Shown here: positions 1 to 10,468 of the stretch, piece by piece
How the letters are laid out: every line of letters starts with the position of its first letter
Position numbering within the stretch: position 1 is the stretch's first letter
Assembly (NCBI GenBank): GCA_015501585.1
Contig: JADNRY010000271.1
Span: 19,485-83,484, forward strand
Source of the DNA: Rhodocollybia butyracea
Taxonomy: Eukaryota > Basidiomycota > Agaricomycetes > Agaricales > Omphalotaceae
Reading direction: 5' to 3'
DNA length: 64,000 nucleotides
The notes under the pieces: model-generated
What the model saw: only the letters and a program-made list of their open reading frames with translations
Databases searched by the model: none
Told to the model about the DNA's origin: nothing
Position numbers and translations under genes: made by a program

Positions 1-270
1 AAGCAGGTACTACATTGTAAATGAACATGGCAGTTAAGGTCCTGACCAGTGATTGGAAGGAAAGGGCAGAGAAGAAACATAGAGGGAAAGGAAGGCAATC
101 AAAGTCAAGAGATGGTTGAGCTTCAGGCATGTCCATAAATGATGCCAAATCAACATAAACTGGTACAGTTTGGGAAGGTAGTAAGAGGATGTTCTCCTGT
201 TTTTTCAAGTGCCAAGAAAGGCCAAGAAGGGCGTAGGGGTAAAATCCAGTTGTGACATACAATCTGGATG
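1..270 (-). CDS. possible 3' coding exon of an unrecognised gene (runs off left edge)
   Basis: On the minus strand one frame stays open from about 270 to position 1, roughly 90 residues without a stop. It reads like protein, with segments such as YVTTGFYPYALLGLSWHL and VPVYVDLASFMDMPEAQP. A stop lies just upstream in the same frame, and a plausible intron acceptor precedes the open stretch, so it would be an internal or last exon whose remainder is outside the window. I do not recognise the family. It lies left of the duplicated block and has no counterpart near copy B. It could be a chance open frame. Confidence 0.25.
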
Positions 271-786
271 CTTCAATAATGCCGTGTGCTGGAAAAGCAC
301 TGCAGCCTGTCCATGGTTGATCTCCGGATTTGATTGGGTCCCGTGTTGGCTGAGGGTTGGAGCAATCCCACACTTGAAGCTTGAACGATGAATGACAGAA
401 GAAGATGTTAAGAAATAAGTGCTCTGCGCGCGCACGCTGTAAACAGAGTTATTGATCTGAACATCTATCAGGAACATGCATATTGTTATTGTTGTGATTA
501 GCCAGAAAGATGGTTGAGTAACCTAGTCGCGTGAAACAAACGAGAAAAGAGAAGGGAGGACAATGAGCAACCAACGTCACATGGCCAACGCTTTGACATC
601 CTAAATATATCGAAACTAAATCTCCTTATTAGGTCAACCCGATTTGGACGAGATCAGGATCAATTCGGACAAATTCTCACGCCGAAACCCGCCATAAGGA
701 CGAGCCTTCATTACATTCAGGACTCGTAATTTATTTCTCCTTCAGAGAGTCCTTCTTCCTCCCAGAGCCCACCATAAGTATGTGAA
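271..786. other. no gene seen
   Basis: I see only short, overlapping open frames on both strands, with no family motif, repeat or RNA signature. The duplicated block begins at about 787. Confidence 0.5.
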
Positions 787-876
787 CATTGTATTTCAAC
801 ATTGTATTTCAGAAATAACACAGATGTGATACAGGAACAGGAGGTCAAACTCAGGCTACATCTGCTCACCTACAAC

Positions 877-2050
877 TTAACTTGTGTTGGCCACAGAAGT
901 CCAGCATTTATGCCAATTCCCACCATAGTTGCAGTTTCTGAATGAAACCTTGGTGTATCCCTCACGAGAAATTACTAGCAAGGTTTCATGAGCAATGAAA
1001 TTTGGTCGGTGATGTATTGGAACCCAGATGATGCCATGTTGGGAATCTGAATCCTGAAAATAAATCCAGCCATCATCAGCCAGTTTCCAAGCTAAGGTTG
1101 TTTAGAAAAATGTGACAAATGTGGGACAAGGGTAAACTCACAATGATAGATGGGCCCCCCGTGAGTGGAGATAGTGGCTGTACTAAGATCCTGGAGATAA
1201 ATAATAAGTAACAAGTACATAGGTTAAGAGTGGTGGTAACATACTTTTGCAGGTGCATTTGAGCTAGTTTGAAGAGGTGAAAAAACAAGTGTCTGGTCAT
1301 AGGGGGGGATTGCGTCAGAGTCCAAGACACCAGGTTGTGAGTGAAGAGGTTGGACACTGACATTTGAAGGCATGATGGTTTCATTATGAGGGCGGGGAGC
1401 AATCCTGTCACCATCTGGGGAAAATGCAACAGAGTTCACGTAATGAGTGGGGCCTTCAAGAGGTTTGCCAATGGCATCCCCTGTTTTTGCATCCCAGATC
1501 CTGATGGTTTTATCACGAGAGCCAGAAACAATCCTGTCATCACGTGGGGAAAATGCAACAGAGTTCACATAACTAGTGTGGCCTTCAAGAGGTTTGCCAA
1601 TGGCATCCCCTGTTTTTGCATCCCAGATCCTGATGGTTTTATCATCAGAGCAAGAAACAATCCTGTCACCACCTGGGGAAAATGCAACAGAGTTCACCCA
1701 ACTTGTGTGGCCTTCAAGAGGTTTGCTGATGGCATCCCCTGTTTTTGCACCCCAGATCCTGATGGTATTATCACCAGAGCCAGAAACAATCCTGGCACCA
1801 CCTGAGGAAAATGCAACAGACCCCACCCAAGAAGTGTGGCCTTCAAGAGGTTTGCCAATGGCATCCCCTGTTCTTGCATCCCAGATCCTGATGGTATTAT
1901 CACCAGAACCAGAAACAATCCTGTCACCACCTGGGGAAAATGCAACAGAGCTCACCCAATCAGTGTGGCCTTCAAGAGGTTTGCCAATGGCATCCCCTGT
2001 TTTTGCATCCCAGATCCTGATGGTTTCATCATGAGAGCCAGAAACAATCC
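877..2050 (-). pseudogene. NLR copy A, C-terminal exon and five WD40 repeats
   Basis: This is the 3' part of a NACHT-WD40 gene. From 2050 down to about 1400 there are five near-identical repeats of 43 residues (129 bp), each with the core IRIWDAKTGDAIGKPLEGHT; one has IRIWG instead of IRIWD. After the repeats come a tail (about 1390-1245), two introns and a last exon containing KLADDGWIYFQDSDSQ, ending at a stop at 877-879. The same C-terminal exon ends copy B. In this family the WD40 propeller is the ligand-sensing end of a cytosolic NTPase switch. The reading frame is cut at 2050 by an inserted inverted-repeat element, so this segment cannot be joined to the rest of the gene in a normal transcript. 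Confidence 0.85.
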
Positions 2051-2222
2051 TATGGAAAGCAAGAAGGGCCTGCTCCCTCGGATCATGATTTTTGACGTCG
2101 CCGAACTGATGGAGCCGAATCGGGACACAGACCTCGGGCACTCGCTACAATTATGTAAATCTAATACTATTTATAATTTATTCATTGGCGCTGTTCTCGT
2201 TGCGCTATTTGACAAACAAGAA
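2051..2222 (+). repeat. left terminal inverted repeat
   Basis: Almost perfectly complementary to 4165-4329 (a few substitutions and one short indel). It begins TATGGAAAGC and ends near ttgacaaacaagaa. Confidence 0.85.
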
Positions 2223-3424
2223 TCCTACTAATCATTCTCGCAAATTCGTAACCGTGGAAATAGCCAAGTTGCGGCACTGTGAACCCGAAAAATAGAGATG
2301 CAAAGAACAGCGTGCCTATAGTACATGGTAAGTCAAAGTAACATAGAAGGGTGGGTTTCGCTCGAATGGACTGATAAGGAGACAGAGAGAAGATTGAGTC
2401 CCTGATTCTGACCAAAGGGAAGAAGAGGGTCTTGTTGTGTGGGATCAGTGTGAGACACCAAGAAAAGCTCGTAAGTAGCGGGTAATATATTCTCACGGCT
2501 TAATTTTGAGTCGCATTTACGTCGTTCAGCAGACCGCTATAATAATGCTTTCCGAGTCCTTAGGCTAGTCATACAAGCTAAGTTTTACAAGTGGTGTATC
2601 TTGATCCCCAGATTATTTGATTGCACCTACGCCAAACCTGTGCTGAGGGGCATTGTATTTTGAGCAATGGTATTTACTTACTTGTTCTACATACTAGTAC
2701 CGGGGCACGAGGTTTGTAAAGGTTTTGTGGCCTATGTTGAGGTGTGAACATAATGTGCTGGGAGTCCTGCTTCTCGGATCTGTTTCCGGATTCCAAAGGG
2801 GAGGTGTTCTCTGTTGACAAATACTCTTCTTCTCCTTTACTTATAGTGCCTGATTACTTGTGCAGCGTGCTCCTTTTGTTTCATCTACAGAGTTAGCATT
2901 CACAGATACTTACATTTATTGATAAGAGTTGTTGTACACTCATGTAGTAAGTACTACTGAGTAGTTAACTTACCAAGTTCACAGCCTAGAGGTAGCAGAA
3001 AAAGTCAAGTAATTTGTAAATAACCCAATATGAGGATGTTTCTGCCCACAAAGAACTGACAAGTGTACATCTCAAGTTAAGTTGAACATATAGAAATTGA
3101 ACAAAGTTCAAACTGAAAATAAAATGATATCCCAGTTTATACAACACTAGAAGCCTCAAATATCAAAATTATCCAGGAATTCTGAAGGGCAGTCCTCACT
3201 ACCATCAGTGGAGCGCTGCAGAGCACCTCAGAGCTCCTAAAGTTCAGCCCAGGTTGTGCATATGTGCTAGTAAGTACTTCAACAGTGGAGGATTGATCTT
3301 GCATGCAATCATATACTGATCATATAGTATTAAGAGTGAGCCATGGAGTCAAGATTCGATACCTGAATCTTAAAGAAAATCAAAAAAAGATGGCTTTGAG
3401 ATAGCTGGAATAGAAGCATGGTAG

Positions 3425-3671
3425 TTCTTTGCATCTCTATCTTTCAGGTCCATAGTGCCGCTACTTCGCTATTTCCACAGTTACAAACTTGCAAGAATGA
3501 TTAGTGGGTTACTTATTGTATGCCCTTAGTATTATCTTGACAAACGAGAATATGAATGAATAGTAATAGATGTACATAATAATGATGGGTGCCCGGTGGT
3601 TGCCAGCACTGGCAATATGTCAAGTTGATGTCAAGACACAAGGAGTTGCCTTTTTGTCTGACTTTCAAGGA
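3425..3671 (-). repeat. internal diverged copy of the terminal inverted repeat
   Basis: The reverse complement of this stretch aligns with 2060-2310 but is clearly more diverged. Shared landmarks are gggcac, attcat, tctcg, ccactaatcattct, tggaaatag, gcggcact and agatagagatgcaaagaac. It sits inside the element, in the orientation of a right-hand end, about 660 bp before the true right end. Confidence 0.65.
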
Positions 3672-4164
3672 AGTGGAGAGCTCCGTACTGATGCTCAGAC
3701 AATGACAAGTCCGTGAGTGATAGTGACTGTGATCCTACTCTCAGCTACAGTATCAATATTGTGAAGTCTTATTTTACCGCTACCCCGCATGTCTGGCAGT
3801 GACATATTGAAAATTATATATATGGGGACACTGAAGAGGGCAAGAGGCAGATATTATTTGGACAAGGTAATATTGATAGCTGTTCCTGAAACCTCCTGGC
3901 AGAGCACCAGTGTAACAAGTTCTGTAGTTGGATTGGATGGACTTGAAGGGATCTGATGAATCCGAGGATCTGTAGTACTTTCTATTTCCCATTGTATGCT
4001 TGTGTAACACATAACAGAGGGTTCCAGCCATGGTTTCCTCAAAGCTTGAAACGGGGCTACTAGGTGGCGAGCTTTAAGCCATCAAGATTGATGCGCAACG
4101 CGTGATATCCGGCGAGCATGTGTTTGTAATGATACAGGATTGCATGATAATTGTGATAAGCTAC

Positions 4165-4329
4165 TTCTTGTTTGTCAAATAGCGCAACGAGAACAGCGCC
4201 AATGAATAAATAGTATTAGATTTACATAATTGTAGCGAGTGCCCGAGGTCCGTGTCCCGATTCGGCTCCATCAGTTTGGCGATGTCAAAAATCATGATCC
4301 GAGGGAGCAGGCCCTTCTTGCTTTCCATA
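4165..4329 (-). repeat. right terminal inverted repeat
   Basis: Partner of 2051-2222; it ends GCTTTCCATA immediately before the target repeat caatcc. Confidence 0.85.
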
Positions 4330-4962
4330 CAATCCTGTCACCACCTGGGGAAAATGCAACAGAGTTCACGTAATCAGTGTGGCCTTCAAGAGGTTTGCCA
4401 ATGGCATCCCCTGTTCTTGCATCCCAGATCCTGATGGTATTATCACCAGAGCCAGAAACAATCCTGTCACCACCTGGGGAAAATGCAACAGAGCTCACCC
4501 AATTAGTGTGGCCTTCAAGAGGTTTGCCAATGGCATCCCCTGTTCTTGCATCCCAGATCCTGATGGTTTTATCACCAGAGCCAGAAACAATCCTGTCACC
4601 ACCTGGGGAAAATGCAACAGAGTTCACATAACTAGTGTGGCCTTCAAGAGGTTTGCCAATGGCATCCCCTGTTTTTGCATCCCAGATCCTGATCATGTCA
4701 TTGCGAGTGCCACAAGCTATTCTATATCCATCATGGGACAGACTCAAACATTGAATTTCTTCTCCCACATTCAATGTCCCCACGGTTGTAGCCATCCCTG
4801 CCATTGCTTTCCTTTCCACCTGTATCCCCCTGTAAGTCTTTTGGTAGCATTCAATTTGTCAGTCCAAAATGGAAGGATGCTTAAGTACCAATGTGGTGTC
4901 ATGGTATTTACTGTGCTCAGGAGAAATACATCTAGTGCTCCCAACACACTGCTTATTGTTTC
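4330..4962 (-). pseudogene. NLR copy A, linker and first three WD40 repeats
   Basis: Read on the minus strand, 4962 to about 4760 is the linker between NACHT and propeller (containing TPHWYLSILPFW, KAMAGMATTVG and VGEEIQCLSLSHDG), followed by three repeats with cores MIRIWDAKTGDAIGKPLEGHT, DKTIRIWDAR and DNTIRIWDAR. A fourth repeat is interrupted at 4330 by the inverted-repeat element. Together with 877-2050 the copy A propeller had eight IRIWD units, against fourteen in copy B. The segment ends at the left target repeat (gtttc) of the LTR element. Confidence 0.85.
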
Positions 4963-5184
4963 TGTTATGACCCATACCCAAACTATAAGCATATACACAT
5001 CTTTTTCTATTATTATTAACCAACTACTACTACTATCATTAAGATTTCTACTTATCATATACGTTTTATGTTCATTACTCATTTTCTCTACATTATTTGG
5101 CATAATGTTGCACACATGAACATACTGTTAATCAACTTCGGTTCCACTAGAATGATTGAACACCAGTCACTGCATGTTACGCCA

Positions 5185-5552
5185 TGACATCATTCTACTA
5201 CTCCGCAGTTCTGATGCTCCACAGTTATGATGTCATCTTACTGCTCCGCAGTTATGACATCATTCCTACTCCACAATCATGATGTCATTCCATTGCTCCG
5301 CAGTTACAATATCACATCAGTGCTCCACAGCTATGACATCATTGCATAGCCTCTTTACATCAATGACTCAATATCAGCCATTGCACAGCCAGATATCTGA
5401 GTCAACTACGGTCCCGCATACATGACTCAATATTAGTCATTGCACAGCATTACATAGTCAGACTGACTCATCCGCAGTATTTCCGCAGTTATGACTCAAA
5501 TCTAGTCATTCCGCAGCATTTCCTAACTAGTACACATTGCACAGTATATAAG
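5185..5552 (+). promoter_or_regulatory. LTR U3 promoter: five TGACTCA sites, five TGAYRTCA sites, TATA box
   Basis: TGACTCA (either strand) occurs at 5364, 5398, 5423, 5464 and 5492. The CRE-like octamer TGAYRTCA occurs at 5185, 5228, 5255, 5280 and 5334, alternating in orientation and set in repeated units containing ctccgcagttatga. TATATAAG lies at 5545-5552. TGACTCA is the consensus for Gcn4/CPC1-type bZIP factors (amino-acid starvation response); that these factors act here is inference. The same array lies in the 3' LTR (offset 5506). Confidence 0.6.
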
Positions 5553-5576
5553 TAGTCTAGATTTACCAATGTACGT

Positions 5577-5589
5577 GAGACGTATTATT
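5577..5589 (+). other. predicted RNA 5' end complementary to the primer site
   Basis: The 13 nt gagacgtattatt lie 25 nt downstream of the TATA box, where transcription should begin, and are a perfect reverse complement of 6252-6264, which starts 1 nt after the 5' LTR. This is the arrangement used by Tf1-type retrotransposons that prime reverse transcription with their own transcript. Confidence 0.7.
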
Positions 5590-5653
5590 TTTCTTAAATC
5601 CAAACCCCCACTTGTTTGCTGTTATCACTTGTGTGAATCACCAGACCAACTCA

Positions 5654-6056
5654 TTGTATATTGTTGAGCTATCTCCAAGTTACAATACACATTTATACAT
5701 CTTGTTGAGCTAACTCCAAGTTGTATCCACTAACATTCACCTGTTGAGCTATCTCCTAGTGAATACTTCTTTAATTGCCACTTGTTGAGCTATCTCCAAG
5801 TTGCAACTTCCTATTACTTGTTGAGCTATCTCCAAGTATTAGACATCACACTCACTATTACTTGTTGAGCTATCTCCGAGTACTAGACACCACACTCACT
5901 ATTACTTGTTGAGCTATCTCCGAGTACTAGACACCACACTCACTACTACTTGTTGAGCCATCTCCGAATACTAGTTCTGATTCATATTACTGCTTGTTGA
6001 GCTATCTCCGAGGGTAATCTTATTATTATTATTTGTCGAGCTATCTCCAAATAATA
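5654..6056 (+). ncRNA. array of ten stem-loops with common GAG-CUAU-CUC core in the LTR leader
   Basis: Ten inverted repeats share a core of the form TT-GAG-CTAT-CTC, where GAG pairs CTC around a four-base loop. They lie at 5654-5685, 5695-5726, 5735-5764, 5775-5806, 5811-5842, 5855-5886, 5899-5930, 5943-5974, 5986-6018 and 6025-6056. Flanking arms differ between units but mostly stay complementary: CTATTACTTG with CAAGTATTAG, TTATTATTTG with CAAATAATAA, ATTCAC with GTGAAT, ATACA with TGTAT. They lie downstream of the predicted transcript start, so they would be in the RNA leader. The 3' LTR repeats them at 11160-11562. Function unknown. Confidence 0.65.
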
Positions 6057-6251
6057 ACTTCTGTGAGTTTTGTATTACAAACTAGTTACTAACTTCACTT
6101 GAGCCTAGTTGTTTGAGTATATATTTTTTGCCTAGCGGTTTCAACGAACGGAAAGGCTTGCTCTATAATCTCATTAATTTCTCTTATCATTTTTACTGCC
6201 AAGTTACGTACTGTGAAGGTTTGGACGAGACTATTGATCGAGTCATAACAT

Positions 6252-6264
6252 AATAATACGTCTC
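6252..6264 (+). other. primer-binding site, self-priming type
   Basis: The sequence after the 5' LTR (aataatacgtctc) contains no TGG start of a tRNA-complementary site, but is complementary over 13 nt to 5577-5589 in the predicted RNA leader. Confidence 0.7.
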
Positions 6265-6280
6265 TACCCGCCCCCATTAA

Positions 6281-9200
6281 ATGTCTACACAAACAACTAG
6301 AACCCGCACAGGGTCTCACCAGAACCCTCAAACATTTGTTCAAGGCTCTAGTATCCAAACTATTCCAACTGGTTTTAATGCTCCAGGATATACACTGGGA
6401 CAAGACATTTCCAATGTTGGAAATACCAGCAATTGGACACCCACTGATATTTCAGAAGGTGAAGTTGTAGTAATGCGGAGAGTTCATATTGGATCAAATG
6501 GATCAAATTTCAATGAAACTGTGGTTCAGGAAGTTAGAGTGCCTACTACTGCAGAAATTGCCCAGATCTTTGCTCGTCATGATGACCATTCCACCAGTCA
6601 TTCAGTTGAACGTGGTTTGCGAGGACAACAGCAGCAAATTCCTGATTTTGCAACAATTATACCTCTACCTTCTTCACATCATAGTCATTCTGTGCAATCT
6701 GAAACACATAAATCTCAGAGTGAACACTCTACAAGGCAAAACAGGGATATACTTCAGGTCTCAGAACCTCAACAAAATCCTTCACACAGCCGCCACTCGT
6801 CACCCATACAGTCAATTAGTAGGAATGTATTGCCACAAGCAATTGTGAATCAATCACAGACACCTATAATTGAATTTTTTGACTCGCTACAAGCACAGTA
6901 TAGAGAACAACAATCTCTTACAAGGCCAAGTACAAGACAATCTGAGCCTGTTAGAAGGTCTCCATTGTCTGTAGTCCCTGAGGAAATCCAAGAGCATTCT
7001 GTGGCTCATAGTAGCTCACATCATGAGTTCCCACCACAGCAATCTCACAATTCTCAGTCAGACCATACTGCTTTAAGTGCTGTTAGGAGTTTAAACCAGT
7101 CACAAGGACATGAACAATCACCTGTTCAATTGCAAGTTTTGCAACCAGTTTTAACTGTCAGGAACATCCCATCACCAAGTGGATCTTCCAAAAGCTCAGT
7201 AAAAAGCTCAGCAAAACAAGACTCACATAAGTCAAGCAATAGTGTACCAATTTTGAACCAGCTTCAAAATGGACAGACACAGTTTGACAGACTTAGTCAA
7301 CAATGCCAAATATTCTTAGAGTCATTAGGCTATAGAAGCAGAAATGCTCAGCCTTGGCAATGGGTTCAACAGTTGGAAAGACTAGGTCAGAGTGAGCTTG
7401 CATTACTAAGTCCAAGTCTGTATCAGCAGATATCAGACAAAAGGAATAGCCAAATGTTAACATACCTGTATAACGAGACACAAAGGAATGGAGTTCAAGT
7501 TTTATTGAGGGCAAGAAGTAGCACTAGTGCAGAATTAGCACCTTCTGTTCATATGAGCCAGATGGCCAAAGTACAGGAAAATGCACCAAGTGTTCACACA
7601 CCAGTGCAAACCTCATCAAAAGCAGAAAGTTCCACCAAGTGCACAAACCTCCATACAAAGAAATCAATCAGTTGAGAACACAAGAAATGTGGAAGAAACT
7701 CATGTTCCACTTACAGAGAGGAACTCTAGGCAAAATGAAAGCTCTAATGAGACTGACAGAATACCTGCCTGGACAAGAAGGGTTCAACCACCAAGTCCTC
7801 AAAATGTTAATATACCAATTATTCAACCCACAATACATATGCCATTAGTGACTAACCCTGTTGAAAAAATGAACAAGTAGTGAGAAATGCAAATCAACAT
7901 GATCACTCTAGGACTCAACTTCAACGTGATGAACCACCTCATGCCAGTGGTAGTCACACACCATTTGATCAAGGGAAAGGAAATACAAGACTTAGAAGCA
8001 GAAAGCAGAATTTTGCACTACCTACAAAATATGAAACTGCTCAAGCCTCAACAAGTCAGCAGGTATTTCCTGAGACACAAGTCATAAAAAACACATTTGA
8101 CTCCACTCACATTCCCATTCCTATCCAATCTCCTGTGCACCTGGTAGAAGCCAACACCATTGCTCACAGAACATCATGGTTGGGTTCCACAGACTCATAA
8201 GACTGTTGTACCTAGGTCACCTTTAGGTCTGAATTGGGCTGTTGAAGCAAATGAATTTTTGCCAATCAATAGTTACCTATTCATCCCAAACAAAGGCAAG
8301 GCACCTGTCCAAGTATCAGGAGGAGCGCCACCATCACCCCCACCACCAGATGACCCTGGAAATCATAGTGAAGGGAATGACCAAAGCAGAAGCAATGGTG
8401 AGAACAACGGAAAACAATTCCTACAGGAACAGCAGACCCAATGAACCTCCTCCACCACCAAATGATGGTGAACCTCCAAAACAGCCTTGTGGCAGATCTC
8501 ATTGTTGCTGCTGTAAAGACGGAAGAGATGGAAGAGATGGACGTGATGGTAGAAATGGCAATGAGCACAATCCGGAAAGAGAGGAACAGAAAAGAAGGAA
8601 TGAAGAAGCCACTAGAGCTCTGACGAGAGAGTCAAAGCTTGACATCAACAAACCAACTCCATTTGACGGATGTAACAGAGCCGCTTGGAGAGCATTTCTA
8701 AATTCAGTGCTGATAATGTTCAATGCAAAGCCAATGACTTACTCTATAGATAATTCTAAAATTACATTTGCCGCATCATACCTTACAGGAGCTGCAGCAA
8801 AGTACTACAATAATCTAGTAGAACAACAGGCCAATGGAGAGAATGAATCCTGCATTCCAGCATTGAATATCTGGTCTGAGTTTGTTAAGTTGTTTGGACG
8901 CATGTTTGGTCTCCATGATGAGAAAATGCATGCTCAGTCACAACTAGACAAATGTCTACAAGTCCCCAGGGAATCATTTGCAGACTTTTTAGTCAAGTTT
9001 GAAGATATTGCTAACCGCACTACTTACAATGACCCTGCTAAGAGATGGAGACTTCTGAATCAGATCCAACCAGACCTGCGCAACCGCCTAACAATGGTTG
9101 GCAATTTACCAGAAACATATCAGGATGTTGTCGATAGGCTACTAGATATTGATGGCGCACGAGAAGCATTCAATGACTCTGGGCTTGGGAATAATTTCAG

Positions 9201-9690
9201 AACTGGGAATAACAATATCCAAAATGAAAATACAAATAATCAAACCCTTGACCACAACCAGTCAGGAAACAGCTACTCCACCGCTGCAAACATGATTTTT
9301 GATCAGAACAACCCGCCAAATAATTATACAACACAAGTTCAACTGCAGGAAGCTCCTACATCTAACACTCAGACTCAAAGGCAATCTAGAATGAATCGCA
9401 ATAGTTCTAGAAATGATAATGTCAATGAGGCTTCAGCTGTAGTACAAATGGCTTGGGTCACTCAAGAGGAGTATGACCAAAGACGAGCAAAAGGGGCTTG
9501 CACCTACTGTGGTGAGATGGGCCATTTTGCCAGAAACTGCCCACAACGGCACAATAGTGTATTGGGTCGGGCCACATTTATGGACACTTCCAGTGACACA
9601 CCAAGCAATATTATGCTTGAAGTTGAGGGTGAAGTCATTGATATTGACAGCACACTCTTGGAAGGAGACCCTGAAGGAGGGGAAATATAG
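6281..9690 (+). pseudogene. gag: Gag polyprotein with zinc knuckle, four frame breaks
   Basis: The structural protein of the LTR element, which packages its RNA. A first frame opens at ATG 6281 and runs 464 codons. It is Gln/Ser-rich and low-complexity, and continues in other frames after breaks near 7620, 7866 (an A6 run), 8190 and 8430. The last frame, to 9690, carries a cysteine cluster (SHCCCCKDG), a collagen-like GRDGRDGRDGRNG stretch, a Retrotrans_gag-type helical region (YLTGAAAKYYN to the LLDIDGAREAF motif, about 8760-9170) and a CCHC knuckle CTYCGEMGHFARNC at about 9500-9541. It ends 48 residues past the knuckle, with no protease. The long N-terminal low-complexity region is unusual for a fungal Gag. 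The breaks may be decay or sequencing errors. Confidence 0.8.
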
Positions 9691-10468
9691 GAACCACATA
9701 CAAGAGAACACTTCATGGCCAAGGAAGAATAGGAGAGACCTAGGGACTAGCCATTAATTCTTTAATTTCTCTTCATCCAATTGTTATCAGCACCAAGTTA
9801 TTCTCCTATAAAATTTAATTCACCTCTACCTTCATCAAGATACCCATATGCAGAAGAGAAACCACCACTGGTTAGCCTTATAGTGACACCATCTCCTACA
9901 AGATGAACCTTTAGCCAACTAAAAAAATTCAAAACAAGACCCTCAAATAACCCAGAGCATACTCAGCCCCAATGCTGCTACCATGACACCCTAATGATCT
10001 TACAATGCTATTATTCATGACCCATATGATTCCCAAATATAATGCCCAAACATCAGAGAACTGATCAGCTTTGATGTTCCATGATACTCAAATCTCAACT
10101 TTCAGTTGAGCACAAGCCAAAAATGAAATAAAATAAAGTTATGCAGTTTAGAACCAGGCAAGAATCCCCTTAACCAAGAGTCTGGCAGCATGGAGCAACA
10201 AATGATGTCCAATGAACAACTCTGCAGAACCACAATCTAGAGACTTGACATCTAATTGCCTGAAGGCCATGCACATTAGCTCTTGACCATTCAACCAGAC
10301 CAGCTGTGGAAATCACCCAGAAATGTTGCAAAAACTTGAACATTGCCCCAACATATCATGGTCATGCTGAAAGCTGTAAACATTCAACTAGCACTACAAA
10401 AGCTTGACAACATCCACAAAGCAGCACATTGCTGGCCTCAGAGGGTTTCGGCCTTAAGCGGGGGGTAC
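9691..10468 (+). other. non-coding internal region with polypurine tract
   Basis: About 780 bp where pol should be holds only short frames. The last 50 bp (to 10468) read tcggccttaagcggggggta directly before the 3' LTR, serving as the plus-strand primer. This terminus looks like that of complete fungal Gypsy elements, so pol was probably lost by internal deletion. Confidence 0.6.

Larger units (their letters stand above)
2051..4329. mobile_element. non-autonomous DNA transposon with ~170-bp inverted repeats (MULE-like)
   Basis: The ends are long inverted repeats of about 170 bp (2051-2222 and 4165-4329) starting TATGGAAAGC. The element is flanked by a direct repeat caatcc (2045-2050 and 4330-4335), and excision restores a normal WD40 repeat reading caatcctgtcacc. 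No transposase is visible in 2.3 kb. Long inverted repeats suggest a Mutator-like family, but the 6-bp target repeat is shorter than the usual 8-11 bp, so the class is uncertain. Confidence 0.8.
4963..6250 (+). repeat. 5' LTR
   Basis: 1288 bp with TG..CA ends. It contains, in order, a U3 promoter with bZIP-type sites, a TATA box at 5545-5552, a probable transcript start near 5577 and an array of ten stem-loops (5654-6056). Confidence 0.93.

Noticed and set aside
205..477. Overlapping 60- and 90-codon open frames near the left edge
   Set aside because: No family motif, and they conflict with each other; the more protein-like frame is the one listed for 1-270.
5654..6056. CRISPR-like array
   Set aside because: Units are imperfect inverted repeats of uneven spacing in a eukaryotic LTR and recur in the other LTR; there is no repeat-spacer pattern.
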